DNA of 5,704 bases from Patescibacteria group bacterium (GCA_003545435.1 DPYI01000027.1:12770-18473); one strand, 5' to 3'; shown: positions 1-5,205, counted from the stretch's first letter. Notes: generated by a model not told the origin, from the sequence alone. Numbers and translations are program-made.

Positions 1-419
1 GGTTTTACCCCGTCATCAGCTGCAATGACTAAAACAGCGATATCCGCCACCGCACCGCCCCGTGCGCGCATTTTCATAAATGCTTCATGACCGGGCGTAT
101 CGATGAATGTAATGAATTTTTTTTCTTCACTTTTGATTTTTTCGTCCAAAGGACGATCAGCTTTTGGCTGAAACTTTTGCTTGTCCGCCGTAGCTTTCTT
201 GTCCACTGTAGCTTTAGCGAATGTGGAAGTAATGGAGGAAGTTTTAACTTCTATTTGGTATGCTCCGATTTGCTGGGTAATTCCGCCGTGTTCTCCTTCT
301 GCGATATGTGTGTGCCGGATATAGTCAAGCAATGTGGTTTTTCCGTGGTCAACGTGGCCTAAAACAGCCACAATCGGGGGTCTTGATGGAGAACCGGTAA
401 TCACTTTTTTGTTTGCCAT
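1..419 (-). CDS. infB: Translation initiation factor IF-2, 5' part (runs off left edge)
   Basis: IF-2 is the GTPase that places initiator tRNA on the 30S subunit and promotes subunit joining. Translating the minus strand from the ATG at 419-417 gives 139 complete codons still open at the window edge. The G1 loop GHVDHGKT is at residues 21-28, the switch I segment GGITQQIGAY at 45-54 (catalysis-linked Thr48) and the G3 motif DTPGH at 107-111, followed by a typical MRARGG stretch. The NKxD motif and later domains lie outside the window. Two things are odd. Only about 14 residues precede the G domain, so the long N-terminal region of many bacterial IF-2 proteins is absent. There is also an insert of about 40 residues between GAY (54) and ITF (103), where E. 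coli IF-2 has about 8 residues. The nearest SD-like purines (AAAGGA) lie about 17 bases upstream of the ATG, rather far. The next gene upstream is nusA, the classical neighbour, but without ylxR or L7Ae genes between. Confidence 0.96.
   Translation of the reverse strand, partial: MANKKVITGSPSRPPIVAVLGHVDHGKTTLLDYIRHTHIAEGEHGGITQQIGAYQIEVKTSSITSTFAKATVDKKATADKQKFQPKADRPLDEKIKSEEKKFITFIDTPGHEAFMKMRARGGAVADIAVLVIAADDGVK
180..215 (-). repeat. 18-bp tandem repeat inside infB, encoding KATVDK-KATADK
   Basis: Two adjacent 18-base copies (180-197 and 198-215 on the plus strand) match at 16 of 18 positions. On the coding strand each reads AAAGCTACRGYGGACAAG. They encode the hexapeptides KATVDK and KATADK (IF-2 residues 69-80), preceded by a partial FA. 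The period is a multiple of three, so the reading frame is kept. They sit at the centre of the 40-residue insert in the IF-2 G domain. Confidence 0.85.
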
Positions 420-448
420 ATATCGTTTTTATTGCTTCCTTTCCGTCC

Positions 449-586
449 ATACCAGGTAGTAGATGTTCGACCTTCCTTACGGAAGAAAAACTTATATCAC
501 ATTTTTTATATACATTTTTTATACTTTTCATTGGTGGGTAGCTATACATGTGTCTTCACATGTGTCGAACATTCACTACCCGGCAT
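449..586 (-). promoter_or_regulatory. Structured infB leader: 23-bp inverted repeat with inner hairpins (in the 183-base nusA-infB gap)
   Basis: The gap 420-602 has no gene. Its arms at 449-471 and 564-586 are inverted copies matching at 19 of 23 positions. In minus-strand RNA three of the four differences become G-U pairs, so 22 of 23 positions pair; in plus-strand RNA they would be A-C mismatches. This favours a fold in the nusA-infB transcript. Between the arms are a hairpin ACATGTG/CACATGT with loop AAGA (563-546), an AT-rich stretch with a repeated TATAAAAAATGT, and a small hairpin CTTCC-GTAA-GGAAG (485-472). GGGTAG (581-576) inside the first arm could instead pair with CTACCC at 541-536, which would break the long stem. 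The stem ends about 29 bases before the infB start, close to its purine-rich stretch. No U-tract follows, so it is not a standard terminator. The regulatory role is inferred. Confidence 0.6.
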
Positions 587-602
587 ACATTTCCAAAAAG
601 TT

Positions 603-1772
603 TTATTCAACCGTATTTTCTTCGACTTTAACCTTTTTTGCCGCGTCCTTTTTCTTCTTAGGTTTTGCTTTTGGCTTAGCTTCTGATTGAAGTTCTTTAC
701 CTTTTTTTTCTTCGCTTTCCTTCTTGTGTTCTTCCAAAACTTGTTCTTCTTGGTGTTTCTCTTCTTGTACCGTTTCTCCTGCTTCTTCCTTTTCCGTCTT
801 TTCCTTACCCAGCGACTCTGCCTCGGGCTTTTTCTTCATGTCAATTTTCCACCCGGTTAATTTCGCAGCCAGGCGGACATTTCCCCCGTCTCTCCCGATT
901 GCTAGGGAAAGCTGGTCTTCGGGAACGTATACTTCTGCAATTTTTTTATCTTCCAAAAGCACGACTTCAACGTCTTTGGCCGGCGCGAGAGCCGATGCAA
1001 TAAACTGCTTGCTATTTTCGCTCCACTGGATAATATCGACTTTTTCATTGTTCCCTAATTCAGTAATAACCGCCTGGACCCGAACTCCTTTTTGCCCCAC
1101 GCATGATCCGACCGGATCAACTCCTGATTGGGAAGAAAAAACGGCAATTTTTGTTCTCATCCCCGCTTCCCTTGCTACCACCCGAAGTTCAACGGTCCCT
1201 TGGGCTACTTCCGGCACTTCGCGTTTAAATAATCCTTCCACTAACCCCTTATGGGCCCTCGAAACAATGATTTCACTGCCCCTCATGGTTTCCCTGATCC
1301 CTTCAACATAGAATGTCAGGCGCTGGTTGAGGTGATACCGTTCCTGTGGATTCTGCTCGCTTTGGGGCATAATCGCCTGCGTTCTCCCGATTTCCACTAT
1401 CACGTTTGAACCGTCAAAACGAAGAACCATGCCCGTGACGATAGACCCGATTTTTGTCTGAAAATCAGTAAGGACCGCTTGTTTTTCCGCTTCCCGGATT
1501 CTCTGGAGGATTACCTGTTTGGCAGTTTGAGCAGCAATCCTGCCGAATCCCGGAGGAGTCACGTCTTTGCCGTCTTTGAGGATTTTTGCTTCTCCGTTGT
1601 CGGGATTAAGCTCTACGTTCAGCTGCTCAAGGTCTTCGGAACCGTAGTCTTTCCGAAACGCAGCTAATATTGCTGCTTTAATCGTTTCCAAAACCACCGA
1701 AGGATCAATCCCCCGTTCGGTGGCGACTTGATTTAACGCTAATGAAAATTCACTTCTGATTGTTGCCGGCAT
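603..1772 (-). CDS. nusA: Transcription termination/antitermination factor NusA
   Basis: NusA binds RNA polymerase and nascent RNA, and modulates pausing, intrinsic termination and antitermination. The protein is 389 residues: an NusA N-terminal domain (about 1-105), an S1 domain (about 108-172, beginning IGSIVTGMVL), KH1 with its GxxG loop as VGQKG (225-229), and KH2 with IGRDG (292-296) and NVRLAAKLTGW. Residues from about 313 to 389 form a tail rich in Lys and Glu in place of the acidic repeat domains of E. coli NusA. I chose the ATG at 1772 because family similarity starts there and AGGTGG lies 8 bases upstream (1786-1781). The frame stays open to an ATG at 1862, but those extra 30 residues are encoded by leader hairpins and look non-protein. 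No rimP gene precedes it; dnaJ does. It appears to have its own promoter and a regulated leader, and is probably cotranscribed with infB. Confidence 0.96.
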   Translation of the reverse strand: MPATIRSEFSLALNQVATERGIDPSVVLETIKAAILAAFRKDYGSEDLEQLNVELNPDNGEAKILKDGKDVTPPGFGRIAAQTAKQVILQRIREAEKQAVLTDFQTKIGSIVTGMVLRFDGSNVIVEIGRTQAIMPQSEQNPQERYHLNQRLTFYVEGIRETMRGSEIIVSRAHKGLVEGLFKREVPEVAQGTVELRVVAREAGMRTKIAVFSSQSGVDPVGSCVGQKGVRVQAVITELGNNEKVDIIQWSENSKQFIASALAPAKDVEVVLLEDKKIAEVYVPEDQLSLAIGRDGGNVRLAAKLTGWKIDMKKKPEAESLGKEKTEKEEAGETVQEEKHQEEQVLEEHKKESEEKKGKELQSEAKPKAKPKKKKDAAKKVKVEENTVE

Positions 1773-1819
1773 GCTAGTGTCCACCTGCCGGTTTGCGTCT
1801 TCGCGAAGCGGCAAAGTGG
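1766..1819 (-). promoter_or_regulatory. Hairpins masking the nusA ribosome binding site and start codon
   Basis: The Shine-Dalgarno AGGTGG is at 1786-1781, with a spacing of 8 bases to the ATG. In the mRNA, CCACTTTGCCG (1819-1809) can pair with CGGCAGGTGG (1790-1781), about 10 pairs with one bulged U, which buries the whole SD. Alternatively CCGGCA (1791-1786) can pair with TGCCGG (1771-1766), which takes in the UG of the start codon and leaves most of the SD in the loop. The two share bases and exclude each other. CTTCGCGAAG (1807-1798) can form a small hairpin in the loop of the first. The pairing is seen in the sequence; control of translation is inferred. Confidence 0.5.
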
Positions 1820-1826
1820 CCTCTGC

Positions 1827-1895
1827 ACCCGCCAAACGAACGCTCCTTGAGCCGCAGTTCAAATGAACTAAGGCGAAAGGTAAGTCGTGGCGGGT
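1827..1895. repeat. Branched palindromic element, copy C (nusA leader)
   Basis: Described on the plus strand. The outer helix ACCCGCCA/TGGCGGGT joins 1827-1834 to 1888-1895. A second short helix joins CGA (1837-1839) and C1841 to GTCG (1884-1887). The conserved loop GCT (1842-1844) faces TAA (1881-1883). The next helix is CCTT/AAGG (1845-1848, 1877-1880), followed by a GA/GA internal loop, then GCC/GGC (1851-1853, 1872-1874) and an apical hairpin AGTTC-AAAT-GAACT (1856-1869). The loops match copies A and B, while most helices differ in sequence and still pair. The flank TAATACT found next to copies A and B recurs here only at 1951-1957, after a stretch holding a terminator. Confidence 0.75.
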
Positions 1896-1915
1896 AATCC
1901 TTTGTAATCTCTTAT

Positions 1916-1938
1916 AAAAAAAGGCGGGTTACCCCACC
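1916..1938 (-). terminator. Intrinsic terminator in the dnaJ-nusA gap, possible nusA attenuator
   Basis: On the minus strand GGTGGG (1938-1933), the GNRA loop GTAA (1932-1929) and CCCGCC (1928-1923) form a six-pair stem with one U-G pair, directly followed by seven T (1922-1916). The stem can extend by A-U pairs into the T-tract. The G-U pair fits minus-strand RNA. It serves as a terminator for dnaJ, but also lies about 20 bases after the predicted nusA start point, so it could act as an attenuator. CGGGTAAC (1950-1943) can pair imperfectly with GTAACCCG (1932-1925) and would compete with the stem. Confidence 0.72.
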
Positions 1939-1964
1939 TCTTGTTACCCGTAATACTAATGGAT

Positions 1965-1992
1965 ATTATACCATGAATTCCCGACAGGTCAA
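1965..1992 (-). promoter_or_regulatory. Sigma70-type promoter for nusA(-infB)
   Basis: The minus strand has TTGACC (1992-1987), a 16-base spacer and a perfect TATAAT (1970-1965) preceded by TGG, an extended -10. The expected start point is near 1958, giving a leader of about 186 bases before nusA. The -35 box lies 9 bases after the dnaJ stop codon. It is the clearest promoter in the window. Confidence 0.8.
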
Positions 1993-2000
1993 ACGGAGTA

Positions 2001-2888
2001 TCACTCATTTTCTAGCTCGCTTAGCAGCTCTTTTTGGCGCCGGGAAAGATGCGTGGGGATGTGAATCTGAATTTTGATGTACAAATCGCCATTTCCAGCT
2101 CCATGAACGTGCGGGGCTCCTTTTCCCCGGAGCCGTATGAGCGTCCCGGGTTGAGTTCCCGGCTGGATATGAATTTTCACCGGTCCTTCAACAGTCTCAA
2201 TTTCTTCAACTCCGCCCAGAGCTGCTTTTGCATATGAGAGCTCGTGTTCTTTGATAAGATCATCACCCTGACGCTGAAACGTTCTGTCTTTTTTGACGGC
2301 TACAACAATGTCAAAATCATCAAACCGGATACGCGATCCGGTGTCAACACCAGCTGGGATTTTGATGGTTCGCTTTTCCGATCCTTCACCAGCCCGACCC
2401 CTCGGCAACATCACCTCTTTAGTAACTCCCTTTATCGCTTCATCAAATGATATGGAGATTTCATACACTTCGCGCCTCGTCCTTCCCCGCGCCCCTGAAA
2501 ATCCGCCGCCAAAAAACTGTTCAAATATTTCAAACGGGTCTATGAAATCTCCAAACGGCGACCCTCCTTCAAATCCATTTGTTGAATACGTGTAGCTAAA
2601 CGGCCCCTGCTGCCGGAATCCGCCAAATGGGCCTTGACCGCCTGCTCCCATTCCGCCTCCCGGAGCAAACGCACTGTGGCCGAATTGGTCATATGCAGAA
2701 CGCTTGTCTTTGCTTGAAAGCACCGCATATGCTTCATTAATCTCTTTGAATTTCTCATTGGCGTTTGCAGCTTTATTCCTGTCCGGATGCCACTCTAAGG
2801 CAAGCTTGCGGTACGCACGCTTAATCTCCATATCTGATGCGGATTTGGAAATGCCTAAAATATCATAATAATCACGTTTCGTTGCCAT
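2001..2888 (-). CDS. dnaJ: J-domain co-chaperone, zinc-finger-free (DnaJ/CbpA type)
   Basis: This co-chaperone would deliver substrates to DnaK and stimulate its ATPase. At 295 residues it is shorter than classical DnaJ (about 370-380). The J domain covers about 5-70, with the catalytic HPD at 34-36. A Gly/Phe-rich region follows to about 135, then two C-terminal beta domains, including EAIKGVTKEV and the KIHIQPGTQPGTLIRLRGKG stretch, with a dimerisation-type end. The CxxCxGxG zinc repeats are missing: a short linker RGRAGEGSEK replaces them after the first strands, as in CbpA (class B). The loop after SRIRF is also shortened, lacking the usual Gly/Pro-rich stretch before the D-hydrophobic strand. 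The gene sits directly behind dnaK, so it is probably the main J partner; cbpA is the alternative name. The start was chosen from the conserved KRDYYDILG beginning. The 38 bases upstream are pyrimidine- and AT-rich with no Shine-Dalgarno. A terminator separates it from dnaK. Confidence 0.93.
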   Translation of the reverse strand: MATKRDYYDILGISKSASDMEIKRAYRKLALEWHPDRNKAANANEKFKEINEAYAVLSSKDKRSAYDQFGHSAFAPGGGMGAGGQGPFGGFRQQGPFSYTYSTNGFEGGSPFGDFIDPFEIFEQFFGGGFSGARGRTRREVYEISISFDEAIKGVTKEVMLPRGRAGEGSEKRTIKIPAGVDTGSRIRFDDFDIVVAVKKDRTFQRQGDDLIKEHELSYAKAALGGVEEIETVEGPVKIHIQPGTQPGTLIRLRGKGAPHVHGAGNGDLYIKIQIHIPTHLSRRQKELLSELENE

Positions 2889-2924
2889 ATAAATATAAAG
2901 AGATTAAGAGATAAAGAAACAAGG

Positions 2925-2952
2925 AAAAATTCCCCGCTCCATCGGGGAATTT
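2925..2952 (-). terminator. Intrinsic terminator after dnaK
   Basis: On the minus strand a perfect ten-pair stem, AAATTCCCCG (2952-2943) with CGGGGAATTT (2936-2927) and the six-base loop ATGGAG, runs into TT so that five T are continuous. It lies about 54 bases after the dnaK stop and 36 bases before dnaJ. It probably lowers dnaJ expression relative to dnaK; since no strong dnaJ promoter is visible, readthrough may supply dnaJ. Confidence 0.82.
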
Positions 2953-2968
2953 CTCTTCACAATATTCA

Positions 2969-3003
2969 TGTGCTCATCAAGTCTTCTAATCTTGTGCTCA
3001 TCA
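2969..3003 (-). repeat. 11-bp direct repeat after dnaK
   Basis: TGTGCTCATCA (plus strand) occurs at 2969-2979 and again at 2993-3003, a period of 24 bases, just after the dnaK stop codon. No known site is recognised; it does not match the CIRCE operator. Confidence 0.6.
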
Positions 3004-3005
3004 GC

Positions 3006-4901
3006 TTAGCTCACCACCTGCCCTTCTTCTACTTTCCCATTTTTACCTTTTTCCTCCGGTTTCTGCTCTTCCTGGCCTTGCTGGGCTTGCCCGGGCTGCT
3101 GCTCTTGCTGATTTTGGTACATGGAAGCACCGATTTTTTGCGTGACGTCAGAAAGTTCGCTGGTTTTTGTCTCCAAATCTTCCCGGCTTCCGGTTTCCAG
3201 AATGTCTTTGAGCGCTTTTATTTTTTCTTCAATAGCTTTCTTATCCTCATCTTTGACTTTATCTTTCATGTCTTTCAGTGTCTTCTCAGCAACATAGACC
3301 ATGTTCTCCGCTTTGTTTTTGGCCTCAATTTTGTCTTTTTTGGCCGCGTCATCTGCTGCATGCTCCTCTGCTTCCTTCTTCATCTTTTCCACTTCGTCTT
3401 TGGAAAGCCCTGTGGAACCGGTAATCTTAATAGTGCTTGCTTTACCGGTTGCTTTGTCTTTTGCCGTCACATTCAGAATGCCGTTTGCGTCAATATCAAA
3501 CGTCACCTCAATCTGAGGGACACCGCGCGGAGCCGGCGGAATGCCGGATAAAATAAACCGTCCGAGCGATTTATTGTCCGTTGCCATCGGACGCTCTCCC
3601 TGAAGAACGTTGATCTCAACTGACGTTTGGTTATCCGCTGCAGTTGAAAAAATTTCGGTTTTGCTGGTCGGAACCGTTGTATTTCTTTGGATAAGCGGTG
3701 TTGATACGGCTCCCAATGTCTCCAGTCCCAACGTCAGGGGTGTCACGTCTAGCAAAACCACATCTTTGACGTCCCCTGCCAATACTCCTGCCTGGACAGC
3801 TGCGCCGATTGCCACGACCTCGTCAGGATTGACCGAGCAATTGGGCTCTTTCCCGAAAAAATCCTTTACGGTAGCGAGCACTTTGGGCATCCGTGTCATA
3901 CCGCCGACCATGACGATTTCATTGATATCCGTTGTTTTGATTTTTGCGTCAGCCAAACATTTCTTCACCGGGTCAATGGTTTTGGTGATAAGATCGCCGA
4001 CCAGTGATTCCAGTTTTGCCCGGGTAATCTTCATGACCAGATGCAACGGTCCGTCTTTCCCCTGGGTGATAAAGGGGAGGTTCACTTCCGTTTCCATAGA
4101 TGAGGAAAGCTCGATTTTTGCTTTCTCAGCTCCATCCCTGATCCTCTGGAGGGCCTGCGGGTCTTTCCGAAGGTCTACCTGGTGTTCTTTTTTAAATTCT
4201 TCTGCGATCCAGTCAAGAATTTTCTTATCAAAATCATCGCCTCCCAAATGTGTATCGCCATTGGTTGATTTGACCTCATAGACGCCTTCCCCAAGTTCCA
4301 AAATGGAAATATCAAAGGTTCCTCCGCCCAAATCATACACGGCAATCGTATGGGCATTCTTTTTTTCCAGTCCGTAGGCCAGGGCTGCAGCGGTTGGTTC
4401 ATTGAGAATCCTCATGACTTCAAGTCCGGCTATCTCTCCAGCTTGTTTCGTTGCCTGACGCTGGGAATCATCAAAATACGCAGGGACCGTAATGACTGCC
4501 TGCGTCACGGTGCTTCCAAGATATTTCTCCGCATCTGCTTTTATCTTTGCTAAAATTTTTGCGGATATTTCCTGAGGGGTAAACTGTTTTCCAGAAACCT
4601 CCACAACTGCCATGTCATTTTTCCCGGATTTAATCTCATACGGCAGCCACTTTTTGTCCAGTTGGACGCTTGCGTCGGAAAATTTTCTTCCCATGATGCG
4701 TTTCACGGAAAAAATCGTATCTTTAGGGTGAATCACCATCTGACGCTTTGCAACATCCCCGACAATGTTATTCGTAGGATCCACCACAGACGGAATGACA
4801 TTCCTTCCTTCCTGTGAATGGATAACCTTCGGAGCTCCCCCTTCCATGACCGCCACACACGAATTTGTTGTACCTAAATCAATACCGATAATTTTAGACA
4901 T
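3006..4901 (-). CDS. dnaK: Chaperone protein DnaK (Hsp70)
   Basis: DnaK is the ATP-driven cytosolic Hsp70 that binds exposed hydrophobic segments, with the J-protein and GrpE as partners. The protein is 631 residues, close to the usual 610-640. The nucleotide-binding domain (1 to about 379) shows IGIDLGTTNS (5-14), Lys67 in VKRIMGR, VYDLGGGTFD (188-197), THLGGDDFD (217-225) and VMVGGMTRMP (330-339). The interdomain linker VVLLD is at 381-385. The substrate-binding beta domain (to about 500) includes NVLQGERPMA and FDIDANGILNVTAKDKATGK. The helical lid follows, then a Gln- and Glu/Lys-rich tail from about 596. The tail ends in EEGQVVS rather than the EEVDK-like end of many Hsp70s. The ATG at 4901 has SD GAAAGGG 7 bases upstream. 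grpE lies upstream, dnaJ downstream. No CIRCE operator is visible upstream. Nothing looks broken. Confidence 0.98.
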   Translation of the reverse strand: MSKIIGIDLGTTNSCVAVMEGGAPKVIHSQEGRNVIPSVVDPTNNIVGDVAKRQMVIHPKDTIFSVKRIMGRKFSDASVQLDKKWLPYEIKSGKNDMAVVEVSGKQFTPQEISAKILAKIKADAEKYLGSTVTQAVITVPAYFDDSQRQATKQAGEIAGLEVMRILNEPTAAALAYGLEKKNAHTIAVYDLGGGTFDISILELGEGVYEVKSTNGDTHLGGDDFDKKILDWIAEEFKKEHQVDLRKDPQALQRIRDGAEKAKIELSSSMETEVNLPFITQGKDGPLHLVMKITRAKLESLVGDLITKTIDPVKKCLADAKIKTTDINEIVMVGGMTRMPKVLATVKDFFGKEPNCSVNPDEVVAIGAAVQAGVLAGDVKDVVLLDVTPLTLGLETLGAVSTPLIQRNTTVPTSKTEIFSTAADNQTSVEINVLQGERPMATDNKSLGRFILSGIPPAPRGVPQIEVTFDIDANGILNVTAKDKATGKASTIKITGSTGLSKDEVEKMKKEAEEHAADDAAKKDKIEAKNKAENMVYVAEKTLKDMKDKVKDEDKKAIEEKIKALKDILETGSREDLETKTSELSDVTQKIGASMYQNQQEQQPGQAQQGQEEQKPEEKGKNGKVEEGQVVS

Positions 4902-4908
4902 ATGTATA

Positions 4909-4915
4909 CCCTTTC
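4909..4915 (-). promoter_or_regulatory. dnaK ribosome binding site at a repeat edge
   Basis: GAAAGGG (4915-4909) lies 7 bases before the dnaK ATG. The bases from the hairpin end into the SD, TTCTAAAGAAAGG, nearly repeat the sequence after hairpin B, TTCTAAGAAAGG. The dnaK SD therefore seems to be part of the repeated unit. Confidence 0.7.
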
Positions 4916-4918
4916 TTT

Positions 4919-4960
4919 AGAACCTGTTTCCAAATTGCAAAATTTGGAAGTACAGGTTCT
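4919..4960. repeat. Long hairpin, module 2 of unit A (upstream of dnaK)
   Basis: AGAACCTGT (4919-4927) pairs with ACAGGTTCT (4952-4960). TTCCAAATT (4928-4936) pairs with AATTTGGAA (4941-4949) around a GCAA loop, leaving only GT (4950-4951) unpaired. That makes 18 pairs in all. No T-tract follows on the minus strand, so it is not an intrinsic terminator. It lies a few bases upstream of the dnaK SD without covering it. Its layout and flanks match the hairpin at 5088-5125. Confidence 0.85.
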
Positions 4961-4963
4961 TAA

Positions 4964-5054
4964 GCCCGCCGCTCACGCGCTCTTTGCGCCGTCTACGCCT
5001 GTCCGCCTCTGGCGGAAATAGTAGGGAACAGGCGTAAAGTAAGCGTAGGCGGGT
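4964..5054. repeat. Branched palindromic element, copy A (upstream of dnaK)
   Basis: Described on the plus strand. Outer helix CCCGCC/GGCGGG (4965-4970, 5048-5053). Inner helix ACGC/GCGT (4975-4978, 5043-5046). GCT (4979-4981) faces TAA (5040-5042). Then CTTTGCGCC (4982-4990) pairs with GGCGTAAAG (5031-5039), where one G-T and one C-G pair replace the GA/GA loop of the other copies. The apical part is larger, with GTCCGCC/GGCGGA-type pairing. TACGCCTG (4994-5001) can alternatively pair with CAGGCGTA (5029-5036). The right flank GGTTAATCC and TTAATACT (5064-5071) are shared with copy B. This element accounts for much of the 304-base gene-free gap. Confidence 0.72.
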
Positions 5055-5087
5055 TAATCCTTGTTAATACTATTTATTTCCTTTCTT

Positions 5088-5125
5088 AGAAACACTTTGC
5101 AAAGCTACTTTGCATTAGTGTTTCT
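5088..5125. repeat. Long hairpin, module 2 of unit B
   Basis: AGAAACACT (5088-5096) pairs with AGTGTTTCT (5117-5125). TGCAAAG (5098-5104) pairs with CTTTGCA (5108-5114) around CTA, with a small T/TT interruption. The 9-pair outer arm, the small bulge and the inner arm repeat the plan of the hairpin at 4919-4960. Stem sequences differ, while the AGAA/TTCT ends and the flanks CTTTCTT and TTAG are kept or nearly kept. No T-tract follows. Confidence 0.8.
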
Positions 5126-5128
5126 TAG

Positions 5129-5199
5129 ACCCTCCTAAATCCGCTCCGTGAGCCGTGTACAAATAGTACTGAAAAGGCGAACGGTAAGGATAGGAGGGT
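5129..5199. repeat. Branched palindromic element, copy B (after grpE)
   Basis: Described on the plus strand. Outer helix ACCCTCCTA/TAGGAGGGT (5129-5137, 5191-5199), nine pairs, continued by TCC/GGA (5140-5142, 5188-5190) past two unpaired A. GCT (5143-5145) faces TAA (5185-5187). CCGT/ACGG (5146-5149, 5181-5184) is followed by the GA/GA internal loop, then GCC/GGC (5152-5154, 5176-5178) and apical GTAC-AAATA-GTAC (5157-5169). It begins 6 bases after the grpE stop codon, and its flank repeat TTAATACT (5213-5220) lies inside the last codons of grpE. Confidence 0.78.
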
Positions 5200-5205
5200 T
5201 AATCA

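Noticed and set aside
472..545. Promoter for infB in the AT-rich stretch
   Set aside because: Several TATA-like hexamers occur, but no -35 box at proper spacing could be identified.
1773..1862. In-frame N-terminal extension of NusA by 30 residues from an ATG at 1862
   Set aside because: The extension is encoded by the structured leader and has no NusA similarity. The ATG at 1772 has a proper SD and begins the conserved domain.
1923..1946. T-box-like stretch (AAGAGGTGGGGTAACCC on the minus strand)
   Set aside because: It lacks the exact T-box UGGNACC core, no stem I or specifier structure precedes it, and the start point would be only some 15 bases upstream. It is better explained as a terminator stem.
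2001..2003. Recoded UGA (as in Gracilibacteria/Absconditabacteria)
   Set aside because: The dnaJ UGA falls where the family ends, another in-frame UGA follows shortly after, and no gene has internal UGA.
724..4281. Plus-strand open frames, e.g. 724-1311, 2970-3551 and 3610-4281
   Set aside because: They are antisense to clearly conserved nusA and dnaK, have no family features and are shadow frames.
4919..5125. Long hairpins upstream of dnaK as intrinsic terminators
   Set aside because: Neither is followed by a T-tract on the transcribed strand.
4902..5205. CIRCE operator (TTAGCACTC-N9-GAGTGCTAA) or other HrcA site before dnaK
   Set aside because: No such inverted repeat is present; the palindromes seen have different sequences.
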